Shown here one piece after another: positions 1 through 6,288 of a stretch of 12,443 nucleotides of DNA (its first letter is position 1; every line of letters begins with the position of its first letter). The notes below the pieces were generated by a model. The model was given only the letters and a program-made list of their open reading frames with translations. It made no database searches and had not been told where the DNA came from. This DNA comes from Syntrophomonadaceae bacterium (GTDB lineage Bacteria > Bacillota > Syntrophomonadia > Syntrophomonadales > Syntrophothermaceae), in assembly GCA_029907055.1 (NCBI GenBank), contig JARYMO010000020.1:1-12443 (forward strand), in the 5' to 3' direction. Made by a program: the position numbers and the translations under genes.

Positions 1-29
1 CCCAGACCGGCGACAGTAACGGAGTGTCA
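1..29 (-). promoter_or_regulatory. Sec UGA codon and part of a bacterial SECIS element
   Basis: On the minus strand, UGA (27-29) is followed by sequence whose GGUCU (plus positions 4-8) begins 18 nt after the UGA. E. coli fdhF has the apical-loop GGUCU, recognised by SelB, at the same distance. Flanking CC and GG could close the loop. The window ends 26 nt after the UGA, so the lower stem cannot be fully judged. Part of the likeness follows from the conserved VAGL residues. Confidence 0.65.
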
Positions 30-1091
30 GAGACGGGCGCAGTGATCCACGTTGTTGGTGCCCAGCACCGCGCGCGTGAACTTCTGCGCCAGGTAGTTCT
101 CCTCGTTGGTAACGCGGGCGGAGGTGAAGAGCGCCATCGCGTCAGGCCCGTAGTGTTCCTTGATATAGCCCAGTCGGCTGGCCACCAGCCCCAGGGCCTC
201 GTCCCAGGTTGCTTCGCGCAGCTCGCCGTTCTCGCGGATGAGCGGGGTGGTGAGCCGATCCGGGCTGTGGATGAAGTCCCACCCGAAACGTCCCTTCACG
301 CACAGCGCACCCTTGTTGACCGGGCTGTAGTTCTCGTCGCGGCAGGAGGTGACCCCCACCACGCGGCCGCCCTTGACGTTGAGCTCCAGCGTGCAGCCGG
401 TGCCGCAGTAGGAGCAGGTGGTGAGCACCTTCTTCACCTCGTAGGGACGGCCCAGGCCGGCACTTACCCTGCTGGTGAGCGCCCCGGTGGGGCATACCAT
501 CACGCACTGCCCGCAGAACACGCACGGCGAGTCAGCCAGGTTGCCGTCGAAGGCGGTGGCGACCTTGGCGTGGTGACCCCGGTGCTCGACGTTGATGGCC
601 CGCGCCATGGTGATGCCCTCGCAGGCCCGCACGCAGCGGGTGCACATGATGCACTTGTTGTAGTCGCGGGTGAAGAAGGGATTGGGGTCGTCGACAGGGT
701 ACTGTGGCCTCCCCCCTTCGCTGAAACGGCTGGTTTCCACCCCGTACTCGTAGCAGTAGTCCTGCAGCTTGCAGTCGCCGGTCTTCTCGCACACCTGGCA
801 GTTGAAGTGGTGGCGCGCGACCAGCAGCTCCAGGATGACCCGGCGCGCTTCCATGATGTCCGGGCTGTGAGTCTCCACCTCCATGCCGTTCTCCGCCGGC
901 GCCACGCAGGCCGCCAGGAACAGCGGCCGTCCCTTGACTTCCACCACGCACATGCGACAGGAACCGGCCAGCTTGAGATCCGGGTCGTAGCACAGCGTCG
1001 GCAACTCGATGCCGTGCAGGCGGCAGGCCTGCAGCAGCGTGCTGCCCTTGGGCACCTGCACCTGCCGGCCGTTAATGGTCAGGCTTACCAT
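1..1091 (-). CDS. fdhA: Selenocysteine-containing NAD(P)-linked formate dehydrogenase, alpha subunit (3' end outside window)
   Basis: Catalytic subunit interconverting formate and CO2 at a molybdo- or tungstopterin centre. Seen from the ATG at 1091, which has a good AAAGGAGG site: N-terminal NuoG-like [2Fe-2S] domain (C34, C45, C48, C62); His-ligated cluster H94-x3-C98-x2-C101-x5-C107; two ferredoxin [4Fe-4S] motifs (C147/150/153/157 and C190/193/196/200); then the molybdopterin-oxidoreductase [4Fe-4S] domain (C226, C229, C233, C264) and the start of the pterin domain. After NVDHCARL comes TGA at 27-29, and the same frame continues HSVTVAGL to the edge. In formate dehydrogenases this position is the active-site Sec in CAR-L/V-U-H, so the TGA is read here as Sec355. 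Last gene of the nuoE-nuoF-fdhA operon, 19 bp after nuoF. Family members of this type are about 900 residues; roughly the first 360 are visible. Sec decoding is inference, but the flanking match is strong. Confidence 0.93.
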
Positions 1092-1110
1092 TGTCTCTCC
1101 TCCTTTCCCT

Positions 1111-2331
1111 TCAGGATAGGAGCTTGCGCTCGTAGTCGCCGCGGAAGTGCTGCAGGGTGGTCATGATGGGCCCCGGAGCCGCCTGTCCGAGTCCGCACAA
1201 CGCCGCCCTGGTCATCACCTTGCTCAGCAGCATGATGTTGTCGATGTCGGCCGCCGTCGCCCGTCCAGCGTTGATCTTCTTCATGATCTCGTAGCAACGG
1301 AAGGTGCCTTCCCGGCAGGGATTGCACTTCCCGCACGACTCGTGCTCGAAGAACTTGGCGATGCGGGTGACGATGTCCACGATGTCGCGGGTCTCGTCCA
1401 TCACCAGCACCGCGCCCGTCCCCAGGGTGGCGCCGATGCTGCGCATGGAGTCGGCATCGATGGGGGTGTCCAGCAGGGACTCGGGGATGAAGCCCCCCGA
1501 GGTGCCGCCGATCTGCACCGCCTTGAACTTCCTTCCGCCGCGGATGCCCCCCCCGAACTCATAGATGACCTGCCGGATGGTAGTGTCGGTGGGGACTTCG
1601 ATGGCCACCCGGTTGACCACGTCACCGGTCAGGGTCAACACCTTGGTGCCGGGATAGCTGGGGGTGCCGATGCCGGCGAACCACGCCGCTCCCTTCAGCA
1701 CGATTTCCGGCAGGTTGGCGAAGGTCTCCACGTTGTTGACCACCGTGGGCTTGCCCCACAGCCCTGCCACCCCCGGGAAGGGCGGCTTGAAACGCGGCTC
1801 GCCGCGGTGCCCCTCGATGGACTCGATGAGCGCGGTTTCTTCCCCGCACACGTAGGCACCCGCCCCCATGCGCACCTGGATGTCGAAGTCACCCAGCACC
1901 CCCTTGTCCCTGGCCTGGGCGATGGCCTTGCGCAGGTGCTCCACCACGTAGGGGTACTCCCCGCGGCAGTAGATGAACCCCTGCCGGGAGCCGATGGCGT
2001 GGGCGCAGATGGCCATGCCTTCCAGCAGGCTCTGGGGGTCCTTCTCCACGATGGTCCGGTCCTTGTAGGTCCCCGGCTCACCCTCGTCCAGGTTGCACAC
2101 CACGTAGGTGACGTCCGCCGGGGGCACGAAACTCCACTTCAGGCCGGCATTGAATCCCGCGCCGCCGCGGCCGCGCAGGTTGGATGCCTTGACCTCGTTG
2201 ATGAGGTCCTTCGGGTTCATGCCGCGGGCCTTCTCCAGGGCCCGGTAGCCGCCCGCCGCCAGGTAGTCGTCGATGTTGAGCGGGTCGATGCGGTCGGCGT
2301 TGCGCAGCACGATGCGTAGCTCTTCTGCCAT
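1111..2331 (-). CDS. nuoF: NuoF-like NAD(P)H/FMN subunit of the formate dehydrogenase complex
   Basis: Flavoprotein exchanging electrons between NAD(P)(H), FMN and iron-sulfur clusters; here probably the diaphorase of a soluble formate dehydrogenase rather than of complex I. The 406 residues match canonical NuoF/Nqo1: glycine-rich FMN site GRGGAGF (54-60), the NLDEGEPGTYKDR segment (80-92), GAGAYVCGEETAL (156-168), a central SLBB-like segment, and a C-terminal [4Fe-4S] site with C333, C336, C339 and C379. It lacks the N-terminal thioredoxin-like and C-terminal two-cluster ferredoxin domains of HydB-type hydrogenase subunits. The ATG at 2331 follows an AAAGGAGGT site. It lies 25 bp after nuoE and 19 bp before fdhA, so the three are very likely one transcript and one complex. 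The substrate (NAD or NADP) and any electron bifurcation cannot be read from this sequence. Confidence 0.93.
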   Translation of the reverse strand: MAEELRIVLRNADRIDPLNIDDYLAAGGYRALEKARGMNPKDLINEVKASNLRGRGGAGFNAGLKWSFVPPADVTYVVCNLDEGEPGTYKDRTIVEKDPQSLLEGMAICAHAIGSRQGFIYCRGEYPYVVEHLRKAIAQARDKGVLGDFDIQVRMGAGAYVCGEETALIESIEGHRGEPRFKPPFPGVAGLWGKPTVVNNVETFANLPEIVLKGAAWFAGIGTPSYPGTKVLTLTGDVVNRVAIEVPTDTTIRQVIYEFGGGIRGGRKFKAVQIGGTSGGFIPESLLDTPIDADSMRSIGATLGTGAVLVMDETRDIVDIVTRIAKFFEHESCGKCNPCREGTFRCYEIMKKINAGRATAADIDNIMLLSKVMTRAALCGLGQAAPGPIMTTLQHFRGDYERKLLS

Positions 2332-2356
2332 GCGGATACCTCCTTTCCCGCCCCCG

Positions 2357-2803
2357 CTACTTGCACTGGGCGAGGATGGCGGGCACCTGCTCCGCGCTCA
2401 CCCCCGCGTAGGGCTGGCTGTTGATGGTGATGACCGGCGTGCCTTGGCACTGCCCCACGCACTCCGTCAGCTCCAGCGTAAACTTGCCGTCCGCCGTGGT
2501 CTCCCCCACCTTGATGCCCAGCGCATGCTCGAAGGCCTGGATGACCTCCTCCGCGCCGGCGATGTGGCAGGGAGCGCTCTCGCACATGCGGATGATGTAC
2601 CGGCCGCGCGGCTCCACCGACAGGTAGGAGTAAAACGTGGCCACGCCGTAGGCCTGGGCCTCGGACAGCCCGAACACCCCGGCCGCCTCCTTCACCGCCT
2701 CCGCCGGGATGTAGTTGTACTCGCGCTGGACCGCGTGGTACGCCTCGATGATGCCCCCCGGGGTACCCCGGTAGCTGGCGATGATCTCCTGGTAGTCTGC
2801 CAT
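2357..2803 (-). CDS. nuoE: NuoE-like [2Fe-2S] thioredoxin-fold subunit
   Basis: Small electron-transfer subunit of NADH-dehydrogenase-type modules. The 148-residue protein has the helical N-terminal part of NuoE (EAYHAVQREYNYIP, VATFYSYL) and a thioredoxin-like [2Fe-2S] domain with ligands C74-x4-C79 and C115-x3-C119. The length is typical for short NuoE/HydC/FdhC-type proteins. The ATG at 2803 follows GGGAGGTGA with ordinary spacing. First gene of the leftward nuoE-nuoF-fdhA operon, with about 200 nt of probable leader upstream. The same subunit type occurs in NADH dehydrogenase, bifurcating hydrogenases and formate dehydrogenases; the adjacent fdhA points to the last. Family assignment is secure, complex membership is inferred. 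Confidence 0.92.
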   Translation of the reverse strand: MADYQEIIASYRGTPGGIIEAYHAVQREYNYIPAEAVKEAAGVFGLSEAQAYGVATFYSYLSVEPRGRYIIRMCESAPCHIAGAEEVIQAFEHALGIKVGETTADGKFTLELTECVGQCQGTPVITINSQPYAGVSAEQVPAILAQCK

Positions 2804-2844
2804 CTCTCTTTGTCACCTCCCCATCGCCCTTCTGGCTCCGTTCG

Positions 2845-2909
2845 CCGCGATGCGGTCACCCGTGCCAACACTCGGCAGGGGCAGGACTGCCCTGTCGGGC
2901 TTTTCCCGA
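2845..2909 (-). repeat. Three small hairpins in the nuoE-nuoF-fdhA mRNA leader
   Basis: Plus positions 2895-2909 form TCGGG-cttttt-type hairpin with arms TCGGG/CCCGA around a 5-nt loop. Directly abutting it, 2876-2894 forms CAGGGC/GCCC(C)TG with one bulged base. A third, CCGC-GAT-GCGG, is at 2845-2855. On the minus strand they lie 40-110 nt upstream of the nuoE ATG. Adjacent stems of this sort suggest a folded leader. Molybdenum-cofactor riboswitches are known before formate dehydrogenase operons, but I could not match that motif by eye. Confidence 0.35.
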
Positions 2910-3000
2910 GCCGGGCGCAGCAGCGGGGTTAACCCTGCATGAGGCCGCCGCATTATGTTCAATCTCTCGCTCTCCCCTGGGCAGCCTCTCCACACTTTTT

Positions 3001-3016
3001 GGTGAACAATTTCACC
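3001..3016. promoter_or_regulatory. Palindromic operator, Rex-like or CRP/FNR-like
   Basis: GGTGAA-CAAT-TTCACC is a perfect 6-bp inverted repeat with a 4-bp centre. Its GTGAA-N4-TTCAC core matches the redox repressor Rex (TTGTGAA-N4-TTCACAA) with mismatches only in the outer bases. The same core read as GTGA-N6-TCAC also fits CRP/FNR-family sites. It overlaps the -35 of the rightward promoter, which suits a repressor. Location between formate dehydrogenase and hydrogenase-maturation operons fits NADH-responsive control. The identity of the regulator is inference. Confidence 0.5.
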
Positions 3017-3031
3017 TGGGTGTGCTATACT
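3003..3031 (+). promoter_or_regulatory. Probable sigma-A promoter for the hydEG operon
   Basis: Extended -10 TGC-TATACT (hexamer 3026-3031, 5 of 6 matches) lies 17 bp after a weak -35 TGAACA (3003-3008, 4 of 6). Start of transcription would be near 3038, about 367 nt before the TM1266-like start codon. It lies in a locally AT-rich patch of otherwise GC-rich DNA. Confidence 0.6.
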
Positions 3032-3033
3032 GT

Positions 3034-3091
3034 TACCGGGATGTGCTGTTTCTTCCGTCGCGGCAGTCCCGGTACACTTTCGACACCGGGA
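3034..3091 (+). repeat. Three-way repeat allowing two alternative stems
   Basis: TACCGGGA (3034-3041), TCCCGGTA (3067-3074) and ACCGGGA (3085-3091): the middle copy can pair perfectly with either outer copy, 8 bp or 7 bp, but not with both. The first copy straddles the predicted transcription start, so in RNA only its end may be available. Mutually exclusive stems are common in switching leaders. Confidence 0.4.
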
Positions 3092-3384
3092 GCCCATCAC
3101 CTTCGGAGTTGGCGATGGTATAAGAACGAGGAATCACGGAATTAGCGGCGGTTAGGCGCCAGCGGCGCAGAGCACGGCCGGATGCGGGCCGGTGTAGCCG
3201 CGGGGGCTCCGTTGGCCCGCCAGGGTCCGTCCCACAACTGAACCGCACCTGAAGACGAGGAGAGACTCTGAGTCCAAGGGAGCACCGTTTCACACACCCT
3301 GCCAACGAGGGATACTGAGTTCGAGGGGGAGGTGAGGAGTGGAGCGCGTACGCCTGCTTGGAGTAATCCGGGCAGGCGTTTTTT
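3038..3384 (+). ncRNA. Unidentified structured leader or ncRNA ending in an intrinsic terminator
   Basis: From the predicted start near 3038 to the terminator U-run at 3384 there are about 347 nt of GC-rich, hairpin-prone sequence with no convincing gene. Visible pairings include TCCCGGT (3067-3073) with ACCGGGA (3085-3091), CCATC (3094-3098) with GATGG, and several GGC/GCC-rich arms near 3145-3225. I found no T-box sequence, B12 box, tmRNA or RNase P signature. It may be a riboswitch-type attenuator leader for the hyd operon or a separate small RNA. Family unknown. Confidence 0.4.
3350..3384 (+). terminator. Strong intrinsic terminator upstream of the TM1266-like gene (attenuator candidate)
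   Basis: Stem CGCCTGC-TT-GGA (3351-3362) pairs with TCC-GG-GCAGGCG (3367-3378) over 12 bp, including two U-G pairs, around a GTAA tetraloop. TTTTTT follows at 3379-3384, and A3350 can extend the stem. It lies 20 bp before the chosen GTG start at 3405 and inside the longer reading frame that could begin at 3339. Confidence 0.82.
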
Positions 3385-3404
3385 GGCGTCTGGGAGGGAT
3401 GTTC

Positions 3405-3656
3405 GTGAGCGACAGGAGACTGGGAGTGGTGGGTATCGTGGTGGAAAACCGCGAGGCGGTGCCGGCGCTGAACCGCATTCTGAGTGACCATGCCGACCTC
3501 ATCATCGGTCGCATGGGGGTGCCGTGCCGAGAACGCGAGGTGTCGGTCATCGCCCTCATCGTGGACGGCACCACCGACGCGCTGGGGTCACTCACCGGCA
3601 GGCTGGGCGCCCTGCGGGGCGTGCAGGTGAAGAGCGCCCTGGCCAGCAAGCGGTGA
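3405..3656 (+). CDS. TM1266-type FeFe-hydrogenase-associated regulator-like protein
   Basis: Small ACT-like/ferredoxin-like-fold protein of the family often called iron-only hydrogenase system regulator, named after TM1266 beside the hydrogenase maturation genes of Thermotoga. Biochemical role is not established. Sequence shows RLGVVGIVVENRE, then DHADLIIGRMGVP (typical IIGRMG/P signature), then VSVIALIVDG and a LSGKLG-like LTGRLGALRGVQVK end. The start is chosen at GTG 3405 because GGGAGGG lies 7 nt upstream and it gives the usual 80-90 residues (83 aa). In-frame alternatives are ATG 3399 and GTG 3339; the latter has an excellent GGAGGTGA site and would add 22 residues encoded by the terminator hairpin. 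First gene of a plus-strand operon with hydE and hydG. Confidence 0.85.
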   Translation: MSDRRLGVVGIVVENREAVPALNRILSDHADLIIGRMGVPCREREVSVIALIVDGTTDALGSLTGRLGALRGVQVKSALASKR

Positions 3657-3701
3657 ACCCCCAGCGAGGAAACACAGCTGGTGGCCTGCAGGCGAAGATG
3701 G

Positions 3702-3713
3702 CCCCGCGGGGCA
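3702..3713. repeat. GC palindrome before hydE
   Basis: GCCCCGCGGGGC is a perfect 12-bp palindrome directly upstream of the hydE ribosome site, in the 71-bp gap after the TM1266-like gene. No U-run follows. It could act on mRNA stability or hydE translation, or be chance in GC-rich DNA. Confidence 0.25.
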
Positions 3714-3727
3714 GGGGAGGAGCTCAC

Positions 3728-4795
3728 GTGAGTGAACGCACGCTGCTGGAGAGGCTGGAGGCTGACCCCCCCACCCTCTCTCGTTCGGACATCATCCAGC
3801 TTCTGGCCAGCACCGATGCACAGGAAATCGAATCCCTGTTCTGCGCCGCCGACCGGGTGCGCCGCCGCGGGGTGGGCGACCAGGTGCACCTGCGCGCCAT
3901 CATCGAGTTTTCCAATCACTGCGTGCGCCGGTGCGCCTACTGTGGCATCAACCGCGGGCGCCGCGACCTGGTGCGTTACCGCATGGCACCGGAGGAAATC
4001 GTCGCCACCGCCCGCCGCGCGGCCAGGGCTGGCTTCCGCACCGTGGTGCTGCAGTCCGGGGATGACTTCCACTACTCGCGGGAAACGGTAGCCGACATCA
4101 TCCGCGCGGTCAAGTCGGCCGGGGTGGCGGTGACCCTCAGCCTGGGGGAACGCCCTTTCCAGGACTACCGGCTATGGAGACAGGCGGGGGCCGATCGCTA
4201 CCTGCTCAAGTTCGAAACCGCCGACGCCGCATTGTACGCCCGCCTGCACCCCGGGCAGACGCTGGCACAGAGGCTGCGGTGCCTGGAAGAACTGGCTTCT
4301 CTCGGCTACCAGACCGGCTCGGGGAACATCGTCGGTCTGCCCGGCCAGGCCCTGCAGTCGCTGGCCGATGACCTGCTGCTGATGCGTTCCCTGGGCGTGG
4401 AAATGGCTGCTATTGGCCCCTTCGTGCCCCACCCCTCCACGCCCCTGTCAGGGGAGGTACCGGGTGAGACGGGGCTGGTGCTCAGAGTGCTGGCCCTGGC
4501 GCGCCTGCTGATGCCGCGGGTTCACCTGCCAGCCACCACCGCGCTGGGGACGGTGGCCGGCGACGGTCGCGCCCGGGCGCTGCGGGCAGGGGCCAACGTG
4601 CTGATGCTGGATGTCACGCCTGCACCCTACCGCGAACACTACGAGATCTATCCCGGCAAGGGAAGGGATGGCGCGGGCGTCGAGCAGGCCTGGCAACAGG
4701 CAGGGCGATGGCTGGCGGGCCAGGGAAGACCGGTGGCGCAGGATGCGGGGGACGGCCACTTGGCCGCCACCCGGGCCGGCATGGCCAGGGCCTGA
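3728..4795 (+). CDS. hydE: FeFe-hydrogenase maturase HydE (radical SAM)
   Basis: Cytosolic radical-SAM enzyme of H-cluster assembly; it acts on the cysteine-bound Fe(CO)2CN synthon made by HydG on the way to the 2Fe subcluster. The 355-residue product has the radical-SAM cluster motif C65-x3-C69-x2-C72 (NHCVRRCAYCG), then a TIM-barrel with VVLQSGDD, TLSLGER, YLLKFETAD and GSGNIVGLPGQ segments characteristic of HydE among the BioB-like enzymes, and ends at family-typical length. The start is set at GTG 3728 behind GGGGAGGAG; the frame is open further upstream but overlaps the previous gene and looks non-coding there. It lies 71 bp after the TM1266-like gene and 83 bp before hydG. PylB is a relative, but the hydG neighbour settles the call. 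Confidence 0.95.
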   Translation: MSERTLLERLEADPPTLSRSDIIQLLASTDAQEIESLFCAADRVRRRGVGDQVHLRAIIEFSNHCVRRCAYCGINRGRRDLVRYRMAPEEIVATARRAARAGFRTVVLQSGDDFHYSRETVADIIRAVKSAGVAVTLSLGERPFQDYRLWRQAGADRYLLKFETADAALYARLHPGQTLAQRLRCLEELASLGYQTGSGNIVGLPGQALQSLADDLLLMRSLGVEMAAIGPFVPHPSTPLSGEVPGETGLVLRVLALARLLMPRVHLPATTALGTVAGDGRARALRAGANVLMLDVTPAPYREHYEIYPGKGRDGAGVEQAWQQAGRWLAGQGRPVAQDAGDGHLAATRAGMARA

Positions 4796-4837
4796 GGAGA
4801 AGGACCCCCCGGGCCACCGGACCGGGGACGCGACGAG

Positions 4838-4854
4838 GCGGCCCTGCGGGCCGC
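4838..4854. repeat. Hairpin between hydE and hydG
   Basis: GCGGCCC-TGC-GGGCCGC forms a perfect 7-bp stem with a 3-nt loop in the 83-bp gap, about 25 bp before the hydG start codon. No U-run follows, so it is not an ordinary terminator. A role in mRNA processing or stability is possible. Confidence 0.35.
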
Positions 4855-4878
4855 AGGCATGGAAAGGAGATTGCACTC

Positions 4879-6288
4879 ATGGCATACCAGGCAGTCGATT
4901 TCATCGACGAAAGCAGGATATGGAGCCTGCTGGAGGCAGGTCGCAGGGCTTCCCGCCAGCAGGTCGAGGCCATCATCGAGAAGGCCGGGCTCTGCAAGGG
5001 GCTCTCCCCTGAGGAAGTAGCGGTCCTCATCCAGGTGGAGGACGAGGAGCTGCTGGAGAAGATGTACGCAACGGCCCGCGAGATCAAGGAAGCCATCTAC
5101 GGCAAGCGCATGGTGTTCTTCGCTCCTCTCTACATCAGCAACCACTGTGTCAACAGCTGCGCCTACTGCGGCTACCACGCCGCCAACAGGGACATGCCCC
5201 GCCGCAAGCTGTCGTTGGAAGAAATCGAGGCAGAAGTGCGGGCCCTGTTGCGCATGGGCCACAAGCGTATCGCCCTGGAGACCGGTGAGCACCCGACCGA
5301 GTGTCCCCTCGACTACGTGCTGGAGGCCATGCAGACCATCTACTCGGTGCGCGAAGCCAACAGCAACATCCGCCGCATCAATGTCAACATCGCCGCCACC
5401 GGGGTGGAGGACTACCGTCGCCTGAAAGAGGCCGGCATCGGCACCTACATCCTCTTCCAGGAGACCTACCACCACGACACTTACGCCCGCCTGCACCCGC
5501 GTGGCCCCAAGTCCGACTACCTGTGGCATCTGACCGCCATGGACCGCGCCATGCAGGGCGGTATCGACGACGTGGGCATCGGCGTGCTGTACGGCCTGTT
5601 CGACTTCCGCTTCGAGGTGGTCGCGACCCTGCTGCATGCCGAGCACCTGGAAGAGGTGTTCGGGGTGGGCCCCCACACCATCTCCTTCCCCCGCCTGCGG
5701 CCCGCCGAAGGGGTATCGCTGGACTCCTACCCCCACCTGGTGTCGGACCGCGACTTCCGCAAGATTATCGCCGTCATGCGCCTGGCCGTGCCGTATACCG
5801 GCATGATCCTCTCCACCCGGGAGGCGCCGGGCTACCGCGACGAGCTGATGGCCCTGGGCATCTCCCAGATCAGCGCCGGCTCCTGCACCGGCGTGGGTGG
5901 CTACCAGGCCAGGATGTGCGGGGAAGAAGAGAACTCCAGCACGGCACAGTTCGAAGTGGCAGACGAACGTACGCCCGAAGAACTCATCCGCAACCTGTGC
6001 GTCGCTGGCTACCTGCCCAGCTGGTGCACCGCCTGCTACCGCAGCGGCCGCACCGGCGACCGCTTCATGGCCCTGGCCAAGACGGGCAACATCGCCAACG
6101 TGTGCCAGCCCAACGCCATCCTGACCTTCAAGGAGTACCTGGAGGACTATGCGTCTCCGGAAACCCGGGAGGTGGGTGAGCAGGCCATCCGGGCCCAGCT
6201 GGCCGCCATCCGCAGTGAGAAAGCGCGGGCAGTCACCCTGGAGCGCCTGGCCCGCATCGAGGCGGGGGAACGCGACCTCTATCTCTAG
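4879..6288 (+). CDS. hydG: FeFe-hydrogenase maturase HydG (radical SAM tyrosine lyase)
   Basis: Radical-SAM enzyme that cleaves tyrosine to supply CO and CN- for the H-cluster and releases p-cresol. The 469-residue protein carries C90-x3-C94-x2-C97 (NHCVNSCAYCGY) for the SAM-binding [4Fe-4S] cluster. Near the C-terminus it has C383-x2-C386-x22-C409, the HydG-specific auxiliary cluster motif that separates it from the related thiazole synthase ThiH, which lacks it. Segments ALETGEHP, NVNIAATG, LFQETYHHDTY and GVGPHTISFPRLRP fit the family, as does the length. The ATG at 4879 follows AAAGGAGAT. Last gene of the plus-strand operon; a large hairpin lies about 95 bp downstream. The third maturase, HydF, is not in the window. 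Confidence 0.97.
   Translation: MAYQAVDFIDESRIWSLLEAGRRASRQQVEAIIEKAGLCKGLSPEEVAVLIQVEDEELLEKMYATAREIKEAIYGKRMVFFAPLYISNHCVNSCAYCGYHAANRDMPRRKLSLEEIEAEVRALLRMGHKRIALETGEHPTECPLDYVLEAMQTIYSVREANSNIRRINVNIAATGVEDYRRLKEAGIGTYILFQETYHHDTYARLHPRGPKSDYLWHLTAMDRAMQGGIDDVGIGVLYGLFDFRFEVVATLLHAEHLEEVFGVGPHTISFPRLRPAEGVSLDSYPHLVSDRDFRKIIAVMRLAVPYTGMILSTREAPGYRDELMALGISQISAGSCTGVGGYQARMCGEEENSSTAQFEVADERTPEELIRNLCVAGYLPSWCTACYRSGRTGDRFMALAKTGNIANVCQPNAILTFKEYLEDYASPETREVGEQAIRAQLAAIRSEKARAVTLERLARIEAGERDLYL

Larger units (their letters stand above)
2804..3404. other. Divergent regulatory region without a convincing gene
   Basis: About 600 bp between the leftward nuoE start and the rightward TM1266-like start. 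Short open frames here lack ribosome sites and recognisable motifs. Contents listed separately: three small hairpins in the nuoE leader, a palindromic operator-like site, a rightward extended -10 promoter, a GC-rich structured leader and a strong intrinsic terminator. Because the terminator precedes the gene, this is more than spacer DNA. No tRNA, tmRNA or RNase P hallmark was found by eye. Confidence 0.7.

Noticed and set aside
27..29. TGA as the true end of fdhA (truncated gene or pseudogene)
   Set aside because: The codons after it continue the conserved active-site sequence, and the position is exactly that of Sec in the family.
24..1166. Long plus-strand frame (380 residues) opposite fdhA
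   Set aside because: Antisense shadow of a GC-rich gene. The minus strand has clear iron-sulfur and molybdopterin motifs and a ribosome site; the plus frame has none.
2940..2985. CATAAT as -10 of a leftward promoter for nuoE
   Set aside because: No acceptable -35 at 16-18 bp; the real leftward promoter was not identified.
2813..3145. Short frames in the divergent region (95 residues minus, 68 residues plus)
   Set aside because: No ribosome sites, no motifs, and they overlap the operator, promoter and hairpins.
3221..3262. T-box or cobalamin riboswitch: CAACTGAACCGCACC resembles fragments of both
   Set aside because: The T-box UGGN that pairs with tRNA NCCA is absent, and the other conserved blocks of either motif were not found in order.
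3038..3384. tmRNA or RNase P RNA, suggested by the length of about 350 nt
   Set aside because: No tRNA-like ends, resume frame, GAGGAAAGUCC-like or other conserved core segments.
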